Assembly (NCBI GenBank): GCA_015654835.1
Contig: JAATGG010000264.1
Span: 31,003 to 95,002 of the forward strand
Direction of reading: 5' to 3'
Source: Terriglobales bacterium
GTDB lineage: Bacteria > Acidobacteriota > Terriglobia > Terriglobales > Acidobacteriaceae
DNA length: 64,000 bases
This document shows positions 25,683 to 33,538 of this stretch, piece by piece. Below the pieces are notes generated by a model. It saw only the letters and a list, made by a program, of their open reading frames with translations. It did not search any database and was not told the origin of the DNA. How positions within the stretch are numbered: the first letter of the stretch is position 1; each line of letters starts with the position of its first letter. A program made the translations under genes and the position numbers.

Positions 25683-25728
25683 TTCGGGACCAGGGGGTCG
25701 GAGGTTCGAATCCTCTCTCCCCGACCAT
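25683..25728 (+). repeat. attR core: 46-bp copy of the tRNA-Pro 3' half
   Basis: Identical to 17996-18041. It lacks the 5' half of the tRNA, so it is not a functional gene. It marks the right end of the element. Confidence 0.95.
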
Positions 25729-25754
25729 TCTTTCTCGCAAAGAATGTGTGAGTT

Positions 25755-25776
25755 AAGCCGCTTCGGCGGCTTTTTT
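25755..25776 (+). terminator. displaced native terminator of tRNA-Pro
   Basis: AAGCCGC (25755-25761), loop TTCG, GCGGCTT (25766-25772), then a T-run to 25776. It lies just beyond attR, where the original tRNA-Pro terminator would be found before integration. Confidence 0.75.
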
Positions 25777-26118
25777 CATGGGTGCGTTTTCGATACTTCG
25801 GATCCGCCCCCGCCTCGACCGAAACCGGCTCCAAATCGTCCTTCGATCTTGTCTGCCAGCCTGCCCCTCCCGAGCTTTTGCCGGCCCTCAGGCACCGTGC
25901 GGAATCCGCACCCCCCGCTTTCACCACCCTATCCGACCAAAATTCAATTAGTTAGCAACAACTCCTTGCCCCTCGGCGCCATCCAACCCATGCAGAAGCG
26001 CCGAAGACTTCCAGATACTCCCTCTTCGGAAGTTCCTTCACGGATAATCAAGGCCGGCTGGCGCACTGCCTCCCTATGGGAACCGGCAACACGGGACTGG
26101 CAATACAAGGAGAAAGAT

Positions 26119-26265
26119 ATGCTTTGGACAATTTTCGTGATCATCTTGGTTCTGTGGGCTTTAGGCTTCAGCCTCCACGTGGCCGGCGGTCTCATTCACC
26201 TCTTGCTCGTCGTCGCCTTGGCGGTGCTGATCATCAACCTGATCACCGGACGCCGCAGCGTCTAG
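26119..26265 (+). CDS. Lmo0937-family small membrane protein
   Basis: A 48-aa protein, MLWTIFVIILVLWALGF followed by a second hydrophobic helix LLVVALAVLIINLI and a GRR end. This is the typical two-helix Lmo0937/DUF5670 protein, often linked to stress responses. AAGGAGA lies 6 bases upstream of ATG 26119. A longer open frame reaching back to 25648 covers the attR repeat and is not coding. Confidence 0.8.
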   Translation: MLWTIFVIILVLWALGFSLHVAGGLIHLLLVVALAVLIINLITGRRSV

Positions 26266-26662
26266 CAACCCGCGGGCCCAGTTGTTTTTCCCCTCTCCCG
26301 CTCGTGCCCAGTTCGTCCGAACCCGGCGTGCGCGAACCCAGACCTTAATGGCTCGGCTGCGTCCGCGCGCGCCCCTCAAGACTGCCGGCACCCCGCCACG
26401 GGCACTCCCCCCCAGGCAGGACTCCCCAGACCTGCGCGCCTTCTGAAACGCCCCCCTTGTAAGCGGCAAAGCTCAATTCTCGTCCAACCTGACGCGGCGT
26501 AATACGCGCTCGTTCGTCATCGCTCCTCCAGCATATTTCCGCAAGAAGGACTCCCGGAAAGGGACCTCGCGATATGCGCTTTCCTTTCTCCTTCTGCGGA
26601 CTTTACCGGCCCCCCTCCCACCGGGTACACTGCGACTATCTTCCACCGAGGTTCTTACATTT
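26266..26662. other. intergenic region, no gene seen
   Basis: 397 bases of mixed composition before the stressosome operon. I find no good reading frame or hairpin. It presumably contains the promoter of the operon, but no clear -35/-10 pair stands out. Confidence 0.45.
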
Positions 26663-27052
26663 GTGAAACGTATACTCCTGGTCGAGGACCAACCGAACGA
26701 CATGCAGATTGCCGCCGGTCTGGCTCGTTCGGTCGGTATCACCGATATTGAGGCGCGCACCTCTTCGCGCGCTGCCCAAACCTATCTAGAAAAGGGCATC
26801 CAAGGTGAAGTTCCTCTGCCCGACGGCATCGTTCTCGATCTCGATCTCGGTTACGAAAGCGGTTACGAGCTCCTGCGCTTCTGGCACAGCACCCCGGCCC
26901 TCTCTCAAATCCCCATGATTGTCTGGACCCTTCTCGGAGAAGAGCAGCGTGAAATCTGCCGCCTCTTCAAAGTCACCGTTTTTGCATCCAAGTGGGAGGG
27001 CACGACAGCCCTCAAGGATGCACTGACCAGGTTGGAACAATCCGCGCTCTAA
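26663..27052 (+). CDS. single-domain response regulator
   Basis: A 129-aa REC-domain protein without an output domain. The acidic pocket is EDQ near residue 9, the phospho-acceptor is Asp59 in IVLDLDLGYESGYELL, Thr is in VWTLLGEE, and Lys is in FASKWEG. It starts at GTG 26663. It precedes the RsbR gene by 152 bases and is probably part of the same signalling locus, carrying phosphate from one of the hybrid kinases downstream. Confidence 0.88.
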   Translation: MKRILLVEDQPNDMQIAAGLARSVGITDIEARTSSRAAQTYLEKGIQGEVPLPDGIVLDLDLGYESGYELLRFWHSTPALSQIPMIVWTLLGEEQREICRLFKVTVFASKWEGTTALKDALTRLEQSAL

Positions 27053-27204
27053 CTGCCGGAGAGCCGCGCTCCTGATCGGCTTCCGCATGTCCCTTGCGGC
27101 TCGCTGCTTTTGTCCCCACCTGCCGCCTCAACTCACAATTTGCCTGTATCAACTGGACACTGAGTAGATAAGCAGTTCCCGTATGCTGCCCGAAGGAGGG
27201 CTCA

Positions 27205-28095
27205 ATGAGCGATTTGGCTGAAATTATTTCCCGGAACGAAGCACAGATCCATGCGGAGTGGATCCGTGGCATGGGAAGATCCACACAACGGACCGACCTG
27301 ATCAGCAAGGCGGAACTGGAAGAGCAATGCGGCACGATCCTGGGTTCCATCGTGGCCGGTGTCCGCAGCGGCGGCGCCACCGAAATCACCGGTCCCGGCT
27401 GGGCCGCCGCCCGTGAGCTGCTGCAGGAGATTTCCTCCTCACGCGCTCGCCAGGGCTTCTCCCCCGTCGAAGTCGCGACCTTTGTCCTATCTCTGAAGCA
27501 GCCTCTCTTCGCAGCCATCCGCCGCGATCTCACCAAAACGCCCGACAAGCTGTTCGATACCGTCTGGATCGCCACCGAGCTGCTCGACCGCCTGGCGCTG
27601 CTCACCAGCGAAACTTTCATGTCCACTCGTGAAGAGCTGATCTCCCGCCAGCAGCAGGAGTTGCTTGAACTCTCCACCCCCGTCGTCAAGCTCTGGGATG
27701 GCATTCTCGCTCTCCCCATCATCGGCACCCTCGACAGCGCCCGCACCCAGGTCGTCATGGAAAACCTGCTCCAGAGCGTCGTCGCCACCAACTCCCGCTA
27801 CGCCATCATCGATATCACCGGCGTTCCGACCGTCGATACCCTGGTCGCCCAGCACCTGCTCAAAACCATCACCGCCGCCCGCCTCATGGGTGCCGAATGC
27901 ATCATCAGCGGTGTACGTCCCCAGATCGCGCAGACCATCGTCCACCTCGGCATCAATCTTGAAGACGTCATCACCAAGGCCAAATTGTCCGACGCCTTTG
28001 CCCTGGCCCTCAAGCGCAGCGGTCGCACCGTCGTCCGCATTTCTTCCACCGATGGCACACCCGCCGGTGGCCTGCTGACCAGCCGGGAGGGCTAA
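27205..28095 (+). CDS. rsbR: RsbR-type stressosome protein
   Basis: A 296-aa protein with an N-terminal RsbRD-like helical sensor domain (about 5-150) and a C-terminal STAS domain (about 165-280). STAS marks are ELSTPVVKLWDGILALPIIG, YAIIDITGVPTVDTLVAQHL and GAECIISGVRP. Thr175 and Thr212 lie where the RsbT kinase phosphorylates B. subtilis RsbRA (Thr171 and Thr205). RsbR with RsbS builds the stressosome that traps RsbT. GAAGGAGG precedes the ATG. The next gene starts immediately after the stop. Confidence 0.9.
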   Translation: MSDLAEIISRNEAQIHAEWIRGMGRSTQRTDLISKAELEEQCGTILGSIVAGVRSGGATEITGPGWAAARELLQEISSSRARQGFSPVEVATFVLSLKQPLFAAIRRDLTKTPDKLFDTVWIATELLDRLALLTSETFMSTREELISRQQQELLELSTPVVKLWDGILALPIIGTLDSARTQVVMENLLQSVVATNSRYAIIDITGVPTVDTLVAQHLLKTITAARLMGAECIISGVRPQIAQTIVHLGINLEDVITKAKLSDAFALALKRSGRTVVRISSTDGTPAGGLLTSREG

Positions 28096-28491
28096 ATGGA
28101 ACGCATCCCCGTCCTTCGCATGGGTTCTCTTCTCCTGATCACCATCCAGGTGGATATGCATGACAAACTCGCCCTCCAGCTTCAGGACGATGTCACCCAG
28201 CGCATCGCCGACTGGGGCTCCACAGGCGTGCTGATCGATATCTCGTCTCTTGAAATCGTCGACTCGTTCATTGGCCGCATGCTTGCGAATATCGCCGCCA
28301 TGTCGCGGGTTCTGGGAGCGGAAACCGTCGTCGTGGGGATGCAGCCCGCGGTGGCCATCACGCTGGTCGAACTCGGCATGTCGCTGCCCGGCGTACGTAC
28401 CGCGCTGAGCGTCGAAGCGGGAATGGAGCTGCTCTACGGAGCGGTTTCCGGACTGCAGTCTGGATCCGATAATGAGCCTGACCAGGACTGA
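28096..28491 (+). CDS. rsbS: RsbS-type STAS stressosome scaffold
   Basis: A 131-aa single STAS-domain protein. It matches RsbS with IPVLRMGSLLLITIQVDMHD, then LIDISSLEIVDSFIGRML. Ser57 in VDSF is the expected RsbT phosphorylation site. Its stop overlaps the RsbT start by 20 bases. With RsbR it forms the stressosome core. Confidence 0.92.
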   Translation: MERIPVLRMGSLLLITIQVDMHDKLALQLQDDVTQRIADWGSTGVLIDISSLEIVDSFIGRMLANIAAMSRVLGAETVVVGMQPAVAITLVELGMSLPGVRTALSVEAGMELLYGAVSGLQSGSDNEPDQD

Positions 28492-28876
28492 AGTGATGCC
28501 CCTCAAAACCTCGAACGATGTCGTCCTTGCCCGCCAAAAAGTGCGGCAGTGGGCCATCGAGCTCCGCTTCAGCCTGGTCGATCAGACCAAGCTCGTCACC
28601 GCGGCAAGCGAGCTGGGCCGTAACGCTCTCGATCATGGCAAGGGCGGTCAAATGTCCATCGAACAAATCACCACCGGCGTAAAAGTCGGCCTCCGGCTGG
28701 TCTTTGAAGATCAGGGCCCCGGTATTCCCGACATTCAGCAGGCCCTCAAAGATGGATACACGACGGCTTCGGGTATGGGACTCGGCCTGGGCGGCAGCAA
28801 ACGCCTCGTCAACGAATTCAGCATCGAATCCGAAGTGGGGAAAGGTACGAAAATTACGGTCGTCCGATGGAAGTAG
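28472..28876 (+). CDS. rsbT: RsbT-type serine/threonine kinase
   Basis: A 134-aa GHKL-fold kinase of the anti-sigma factor type. The N box is ASELGRNALDHGKGG, the G1 box is EDQGPGIPD, and MGLGLGGSKRLVNEFSI is the lid and G2 region. On stress it phosphorylates RsbR/RsbS, leaves the complex, and activates a partner. It overlaps rsbS by 20 bases and the following gene by 10 bases. Confidence 0.92.
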   Translation: MSLTRTEVMPLKTSNDVVLARQKVRQWAIELRFSLVDQTKLVTAASELGRNALDHGKGGQMSIEQITTGVKVGLRLVFEDQGPGIPDIQQALKDGYTTASGMGLGLGGSKRLVNEFSIESEVGKGTKITVVRWK

Positions 28877-29859
28877 CCTTCACGGAATGGGTTCCGGTCA
28901 CTGACTCGAGTTCCGTCGGCGAAGTCCGCCGCACGGCTCTGTTGGCCGCTCAACGCCTGGAATTCGATGAAACCCGCTCCGGCGAGTTTGCCTTGCTCGC
29001 CACCGAAGCCTCCCGCAACGCCCTCATCCATGGTGGCGGAGGCCAGGTCGTCTTCAGCGGCCTCAAAGATGGCCGCGGCGCCCTCGGCTACATCCTCGCC
29101 ATGGATAAAGGCGCCGGCATTCCCAACGTTGCCCTTGCCATGAGTGACGGCTACTCCACCGCCGGCACCATGGGCGGCGGCATGGGCGCCATGAAGCGCA
29201 TCGCCAGCACCCTCGAAATCTTCACCGGTCGCACCGGCACCGTCGTCCTCGTGCAAATCGGCAAAGTCACTCCCGGTGACGGCCTCCAGATCGCAGGCAT
29301 GGCCGTTCCCTATCCCGGCGAACGCTTCTGCGGCGACGCCTGGACAGTGCATCGCACCCCCGAACGCACCGTAGCCCTCGCCGTCGATGGCCTCGGCCAC
29401 GGATGGGAAGCTGCCGAAGCCGCGCAGGAGGCCGTCGCCACCTTCCGCAAACGCGCCGACTCCGGCCCCGGCGACATTCTCGGCTATGTGCACGACGCCC
29501 TCAAAAAAACCCGCGGCGCCGTCGCCGCCGTCGCCGAAATCCGGCCCCGTGACAAAACTCTCGTCTACGCCGGCATCGGCAACATCGCCGCCGTCGTGCT
29601 TTCCGGCGGCGCCTCGCGCAGCCTCGTCTCCCACAACGGCACCCTCGGCGTCACCATCGCCCGGATTCAGGAGTTCAAATCCGACTGGCCCTCCGACGCC
29701 GTTCTCGTCCTTCACTCCGACGGCCTTCAGTCCCGGTGGGATCTCGCTCCCTACCCCGGCCTCCTCGCCCGCCACCCCGCGGTCATCGGCGGCGTCCTGC
29801 TCCGCGATTTTCGTCGTCAGCGGGACGATGCCAGCGTGATCGTCATCAAAGCTGTTTGA
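28867..29859 (+). CDS. RsbT-like kinase fused to RsbX-like phosphatase
   Basis: A 330-aa fusion. Residues 1-135 form a GHKL ATPase with EASRNALIHGGGGQ and DKGAGIPNVA. Residues about 140-330 form a PP2C/RsbX phosphatase with CGDAWTVH, AVDGLGHGWEA, GIGNIA and HSDGL. A phosphatase of this kind resets RsbR/RsbS. Fusion to a second RsbT-like kinase module puts opposite activities on one chain. It overlaps rsbT by 10 bases. Confidence 0.88.
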   Translation: MEVAFTEWVPVTDSSSVGEVRRTALLAAQRLEFDETRSGEFALLATEASRNALIHGGGGQVVFSGLKDGRGALGYILAMDKGAGIPNVALAMSDGYSTAGTMGGGMGAMKRIASTLEIFTGRTGTVVLVQIGKVTPGDGLQIAGMAVPYPGERFCGDAWTVHRTPERTVALAVDGLGHGWEAAEAAQEAVATFRKRADSGPGDILGYVHDALKKTRGAVAAVAEIRPRDKTLVYAGIGNIAAVVLSGGASRSLVSHNGTLGVTIARIQEFKSDWPSDAVLVLHSDGLQSRWDLAPYPGLLARHPAVIGGVLLRDFRRQRDDASVIVIKAV

Positions 29860-29862
29860 CCT

Positions 29863-32013
29863 ATGTCCGTTTCCATCTTCCATCTCGCCCTGCGCACCGA
29901 ACGCGACGTCGTTCAAGCCCGTCAGCGCGCCCGCGAAGTGGCCGCCGAACTGGGCCTCGATAACCAGGACCAGATCCGCATGGCCACCGCCACCTCCGAG
30001 ATTGCCCGCAACGCCTTCCGTTACGCGCGCGGCGGCAAAGTCACCTTCTCCGTCGGACTCGAACCTCCGCAATTTCTGGAGGTCATGGTGTCGGACTCCG
30101 GACCCGGCATCGATAATCTCGACGAAATCCTCGAAGGCCGCTATAAGTCCGATACCGGCCTCGGCATGGGCATCATCGGAACCCGCCGCCTCATGGACCA
30201 GTTCGAGATCGAGGTCGGTCCCGAAGGCACCACCGTCCGCATGGCCAAGCGCATCCCCTCCCACCAGGCCTGGACCCTGCGCACCGTCCACGACCTCAAC
30301 CAGAAAATGCAGGCCCGCGCTCCCGATAATCCCTACGAAGAAATCGAGCAGCAAAATCAGGAGCTGCTCAAGACCCTGCAGGAACTGCGCGCCCGTCAGG
30401 AAGAGTTGGAGCTGCTCAACCGCGAGCTTGAAGACACCAACCGCGGCGTCGTCGCCCTCTACGCCGAGCTAGACGAGCGCGCCGACTATCTCCGCCGCGC
30501 CTCCGAGCTCAAAACCAAGTTCCTCTCCAACGTCTCCCACGAATTCCGCACCCCGCTCAACTCCATCATTTCCCTCGCGCGCCTGCTCATGGATAAGTTC
30601 GACGGCGATCTGAGTCCGGAGCAGATGAAGCAGGTCCGCTTCATCGAGTCCTCGGCCCGCGACCTGCAGGAAATGGTCAACGATCTGCTCGATCTGGCCA
30701 AGGTGGAAGCCGGAAAAATCCGCATCCGCACCAAGCGCTTCGAGGTGCAGGAACTGTTCAGCGCCCTCAAGGGGATGCTCAAGCCCCTGCTCGCCGACAA
30801 TAACTCCGTCGACCTCATTTTTGAGGACGCTCCCGACCTGCCGCCGTTGCACACCGACGAGGGCAAAGTCTCGCAGATCCTCAGAAACCTCATCTCCAAC
30901 GCCCTCAAATTCACCCCCAAGGGCCAGGTAACCGTCTCCGCCCGCGCGGCTGAAAAAAACGAGATCCTGTTCATCGTTGCGGATACCGGCATCGGCATCG
31001 CCCCCGAGCACCACGACACCATCTTCCGCGAATTCAGCCAGGTCGAGAACCCCTTACAGGAGCGCCATCGCGGCACCGGCCTCGGCCTGCCCCTCTGCCG
31101 CAACCTGTCCATGCTGCTCGGCGGCCGTCTCTGGCTTGAGAGCGAGGAGGGCAACGGCTCCACCTTCTTCGTCCAGATTCCCGCAGCCTACGTCGGCGAA
31201 TCCGTCCGCCCTGAAGACACCGTCTCGCTGCCCGCGCCCGAGTTCCACCGCGCCCCCGTCCTCCTGCTTGAAGACAACGCCGAAACCGCCCATCTCTTCG
31301 AGTCGCACCTGCGCAACTCCGAGTTCCAGCCCATCCTTGCCTCCACCGTCGCGCAGGCCGAGGTCTGGACCGCCCGTCACAGCCCGGCCGCCGTCGTCAG
31401 CGATATCTACATCGGCGAAGACACGGCCTGGGGCTTCATCGCCCGCCTGCGCGAACGCTGGCCCGACCTGCCCCTCGTCGTCACCAGCATCTTCGAGGAG
31501 TCGCAGGCCGCCCTCTCCCGCGGCGCAAATCTCTTCCTCCCCAAGCCGCTCGACCGCGATCTGCTGCTACGCGAGTTGCGCCGGCTCACCGAGCACACGG
31601 GAACCCGCCGCCTGCTCATCGTCGATGACAATGAAGTCTCGCGCTACATCCTCCGCGAGCTTCTCGATCAGCCCTGGCTCGATATCCGCGAGGCCGGCAG
31701 CGGCACCGCGGCCCTCGTCGCGCTCGATGAAAGTCTGCCTGACGCCCTGGTCCTCGACCTCCTCATGCCCGACATCAGCGGCTTCGAGGTCCTCCGCCGA
31801 CTCCGCGCCAATCCCGCCACGGAAAATCTGCCGGTGCTGGTCTATACCTCCAAGCCTCTCTCCGAGCCCGAAAGAGCCCAGCTTGAGGCCCTTCGCACCC
31901 GCATCGTCCGCAAAGAAGATGTCTCCACACGGCTCTCCGCTCAGCCTTTCTTGGACTGGCTCAGGACCCTCGGCATGGCGCCTGATATCCCCGCTCCGGA
32001 GCAAAATGTCTGA
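29863..32013 (+). CDS. hybrid histidine kinase with N-terminal anti-sigma-type ATPase domain
   Basis: A 716-aa soluble protein. Order: GHKL domain of RsbT/RsbW type (1-133; SEIARNAFRYARGG, SDSGPGI); a coiled coil (about 155-215); HisKA with His226 in SNVSHEFRTPLNS; HATPase_c (about 325-440; NLISNALKFTPKG, DTGIGIAPEH); two REC domains (about 465-575 and 585-700; Asp in VSDIYIGED and VLDLLMPD). There is no TM segment, so it probably senses the upstream partner-switching state. Start is 3 bases after the phosphatase gene stop. It overlaps the next gene by 8 bases. Confidence 0.92.
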   Translation: MSVSIFHLALRTERDVVQARQRAREVAAELGLDNQDQIRMATATSEIARNAFRYARGGKVTFSVGLEPPQFLEVMVSDSGPGIDNLDEILEGRYKSDTGLGMGIIGTRRLMDQFEIEVGPEGTTVRMAKRIPSHQAWTLRTVHDLNQKMQARAPDNPYEEIEQQNQELLKTLQELRARQEELELLNRELEDTNRGVVALYAELDERADYLRRASELKTKFLSNVSHEFRTPLNSIISLARLLMDKFDGDLSPEQMKQVRFIESSARDLQEMVNDLLDLAKVEAGKIRIRTKRFEVQELFSALKGMLKPLLADNNSVDLIFEDAPDLPPLHTDEGKVSQILRNLISNALKFTPKGQVTVSARAAEKNEILFIVADTGIGIAPEHHDTIFREFSQVENPLQERHRGTGLGLPLCRNLSMLLGGRLWLESEEGNGSTFFVQIPAAYVGESVRPEDTVSLPAPEFHRAPVLLLEDNAETAHLFESHLRNSEFQPILASTVAQAEVWTARHSPAAVVSDIYIGEDTAWGFIARLRERWPDLPLVVTSIFEESQAALSRGANLFLPKPLDRDLLLRELRRLTEHTGTRRLLIVDDNEVSRYILRELLDQPWLDIREAGSGTAALVALDESLPDALVLDLLMPDISGFEVLRRLRANPATENLPVLVYTSKPLSEPERAQLEALRTRIVRKEDVSTRLSAQPFLDWLRTLGMAPDIPAPEQNV

Positions 32014-33466
32014 CGACCGCCCCCGCATCGTGATCGTGGATGACCGCGAACAGAATCGTTATGTTCTGTGCCGCATCCTCACCCAGGCGGGGTACGACTG
32101 CACCGAAATCGGCAGCGGTTTCGAGGCTCTCGCAGCGGCCAAAACCCTGCCCGACATCATGATTCTCGATGTCCAGCTACCCGATATCTCCGGCTACGAG
32201 GTCTGCCGCAGAATCAAGGCCGATCCGCTTACCGCGCAGATCTCCGTCCTCCAGATTTCCGCCTCTTTCGTTTCGAGCCTCGACAAGGCCCGCGCTCTCG
32301 AAGTCGGGGCAGACGGCTATCTCACGCATCCCATCGATGGCATGGTGCTGGCCGCCACCGTGCGCTCTCTGCTGCGCCTCCGCGCCGCCGAAGCCGTGGC
32401 CCTCAAGTCCGCCGAGCAATGGCAGTCCACCTTCAATGCCCTCTCTGAGGGTCTCGCCCTCATTGATGCCGAGAGCCGCCTGGTCCGCTGGAACGGCGCC
32501 TTCGCCGGCATCTGCGACTCCAAATGCCCGATCGCTCCGGGCGACGGCGCAGCCGCCTTGCTGGAGCGCTTGCTCGGCACCAGCGAGCCCCTCCAACACG
32601 ACGGCGAAGATGTCTACCGGGGCGAGTTTCAGGTGGAAGATCGCACCGTGCAGCTCACCGTCAATCTCGTCAACGCCCAGAGTCCAGGCAGTGGAAAAAT
32701 CCTCGTCCTCTCCGATGTAACCGACCGCAAGCTCGCCGAATATGCCATTCGCACCGCCGAAAAGCTTGCCGCCACCGGAAAGCTCGCCAACGCCATCGCT
32801 CACGAGATCAACAATCCCCTCGAAGCCCTCACCAACCTCATCTACCTCGCCGGAACCTCCACGTCGCTCGAAACCATCCAGGGCCTTCTCATCCACGCCA
32901 ACCAGGAACTTGCCCGCATCGCCCGCATCACCAAACAGACCCTTTCCTTCCACCGGGATACCCACCATCCCGTAGTGCTCGACGTCGGTGGATTGGTAAA
33001 AGATGTCGTCGCCGTCATCGAGAAATCCGCCGCGGCGCGCCGCGTGCGCCTGGTCTGCGAGCAGCGCCCCACCCTCGCCATCTATGGATTCCCCGGACAG
33101 CTTAGCCAGGTCTTCATCAACCTCGTGCGCAACGCCGCCGAGGCCGCGCCGCCCGACTCCGAGGTCCTCATCCGCGTCCGCTCCATCCATCGCTCCGGCC
33201 GTGAAGGCGCCCGCGTCACCATCCACGACCGCGGCTCCGGCATCCCCCCGGAGGTCCGCAAAAAAATGTTCGATCCCTTCTTCACCACCAAGGAACTCAA
33301 AGGCTCCGGCCTCGGTCTGTGGGTCTCGAAAAATCTCGTCACCAGGCACGACGGCACCGTCCGCTTCCGTTCCTCCACCCGCCCCGGCAACAGCGGCACG
33401 ACCTTTGAAGTGTTTCTTCCCGTCGGCGGCCTGCTCCCCAACAGCCTCCGCACCGACGAATCCTGA
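32006..33466 (+). CDS. response regulator/histidine kinase hybrid with PAS domain
   Basis: A 486-aa soluble protein. REC (1-125) has Asp55 in ILDVQLPD, but the usual Lys of LTKP is His (LTHPID). A PAS-like domain (about 138-245) precedes HisKA with His266 in AIAHEINNPLEAL, and a HATPase_c domain has NLVRNAAEA, DRGSGIPPEVRK and GSGLGLWVSKNL. ATG 32006 overlaps the previous stop (ATGTCTGA). The longer frame open upstream is a shadow of the previous kinase. It is the last gene of the operon. Confidence 0.92.
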   Translation: MSDDRPRIVIVDDREQNRYVLCRILTQAGYDCTEIGSGFEALAAAKTLPDIMILDVQLPDISGYEVCRRIKADPLTAQISVLQISASFVSSLDKARALEVGADGYLTHPIDGMVLAATVRSLLRLRAAEAVALKSAEQWQSTFNALSEGLALIDAESRLVRWNGAFAGICDSKCPIAPGDGAAALLERLLGTSEPLQHDGEDVYRGEFQVEDRTVQLTVNLVNAQSPGSGKILVLSDVTDRKLAEYAIRTAEKLAATGKLANAIAHEINNPLEALTNLIYLAGTSTSLETIQGLLIHANQELARIARITKQTLSFHRDTHHPVVLDVGGLVKDVVAVIEKSAAARRVRLVCEQRPTLAIYGFPGQLSQVFINLVRNAAEAAPPDSEVLIRVRSIHRSGREGARVTIHDRGSGIPPEVRKKMFDPFFTTKELKGSGLGLWVSKNLVTRHDGTVRFRSSTRPGNSGTTFEVFLPVGGLLPNSLRTDES

Positions 33467-33505
33467 AATGGGTGCGGCGAGAGCCTCGCTCCCGCCGCAC
33501 CCATT
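33467..33505. terminator. bidirectional terminator after the stressosome operon
   Basis: A 13-bp stem: AATGGGTGCGGCG (33467-33479) pairs with 33493-33505, with a 13-base loop, between the convergent kinase and porin genes. The downstream T content is modest. Confidence 0.65.
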
Positions 33506-33538
33506 CTTCCCTGCTGAAATTTCACTTGGAACTTATCC

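Larger units (their letters stand above)
18042..25728. mobile_element. integrative element inserted in tRNA-Pro (about 7.7 kb)
   Basis: Bounded by the 46-bp tRNA-derived repeats. It carries an integrase adjacent to attL, an excisionase-like HTH protein, paired TTGGGTCCA arm-site repeats near both ends, and accessory cargo (HEPN protein, DUF4143 ATPase, cytosolic/membrane gene pair). Much of it is visibly more AT-rich than the flanking chromosome. No capsid, terminase, replication or conjugation gene is recognised, so it looks like a satellite or defence-type island that may need a helper. Confidence 0.9.

Noticed and set aside
25683..25728. Second tRNA-Pro gene
   Set aside because: Only the 3' half is present; the sequence upstream of the anticodon loop is unrelated, so it is an att site.
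18042..25728. Prophage
   Set aside because: Integrase and excisionase are present, but no capsid, portal, terminase, tail, lysis or replication genes are found.
30977..32005. N-terminal extension of the second kinase to 30977
   Set aside because: This part is Ser/Pro/Arg low-complexity in the shadow frame of the first kinase. ATG 32006 begins a clean REC domain.
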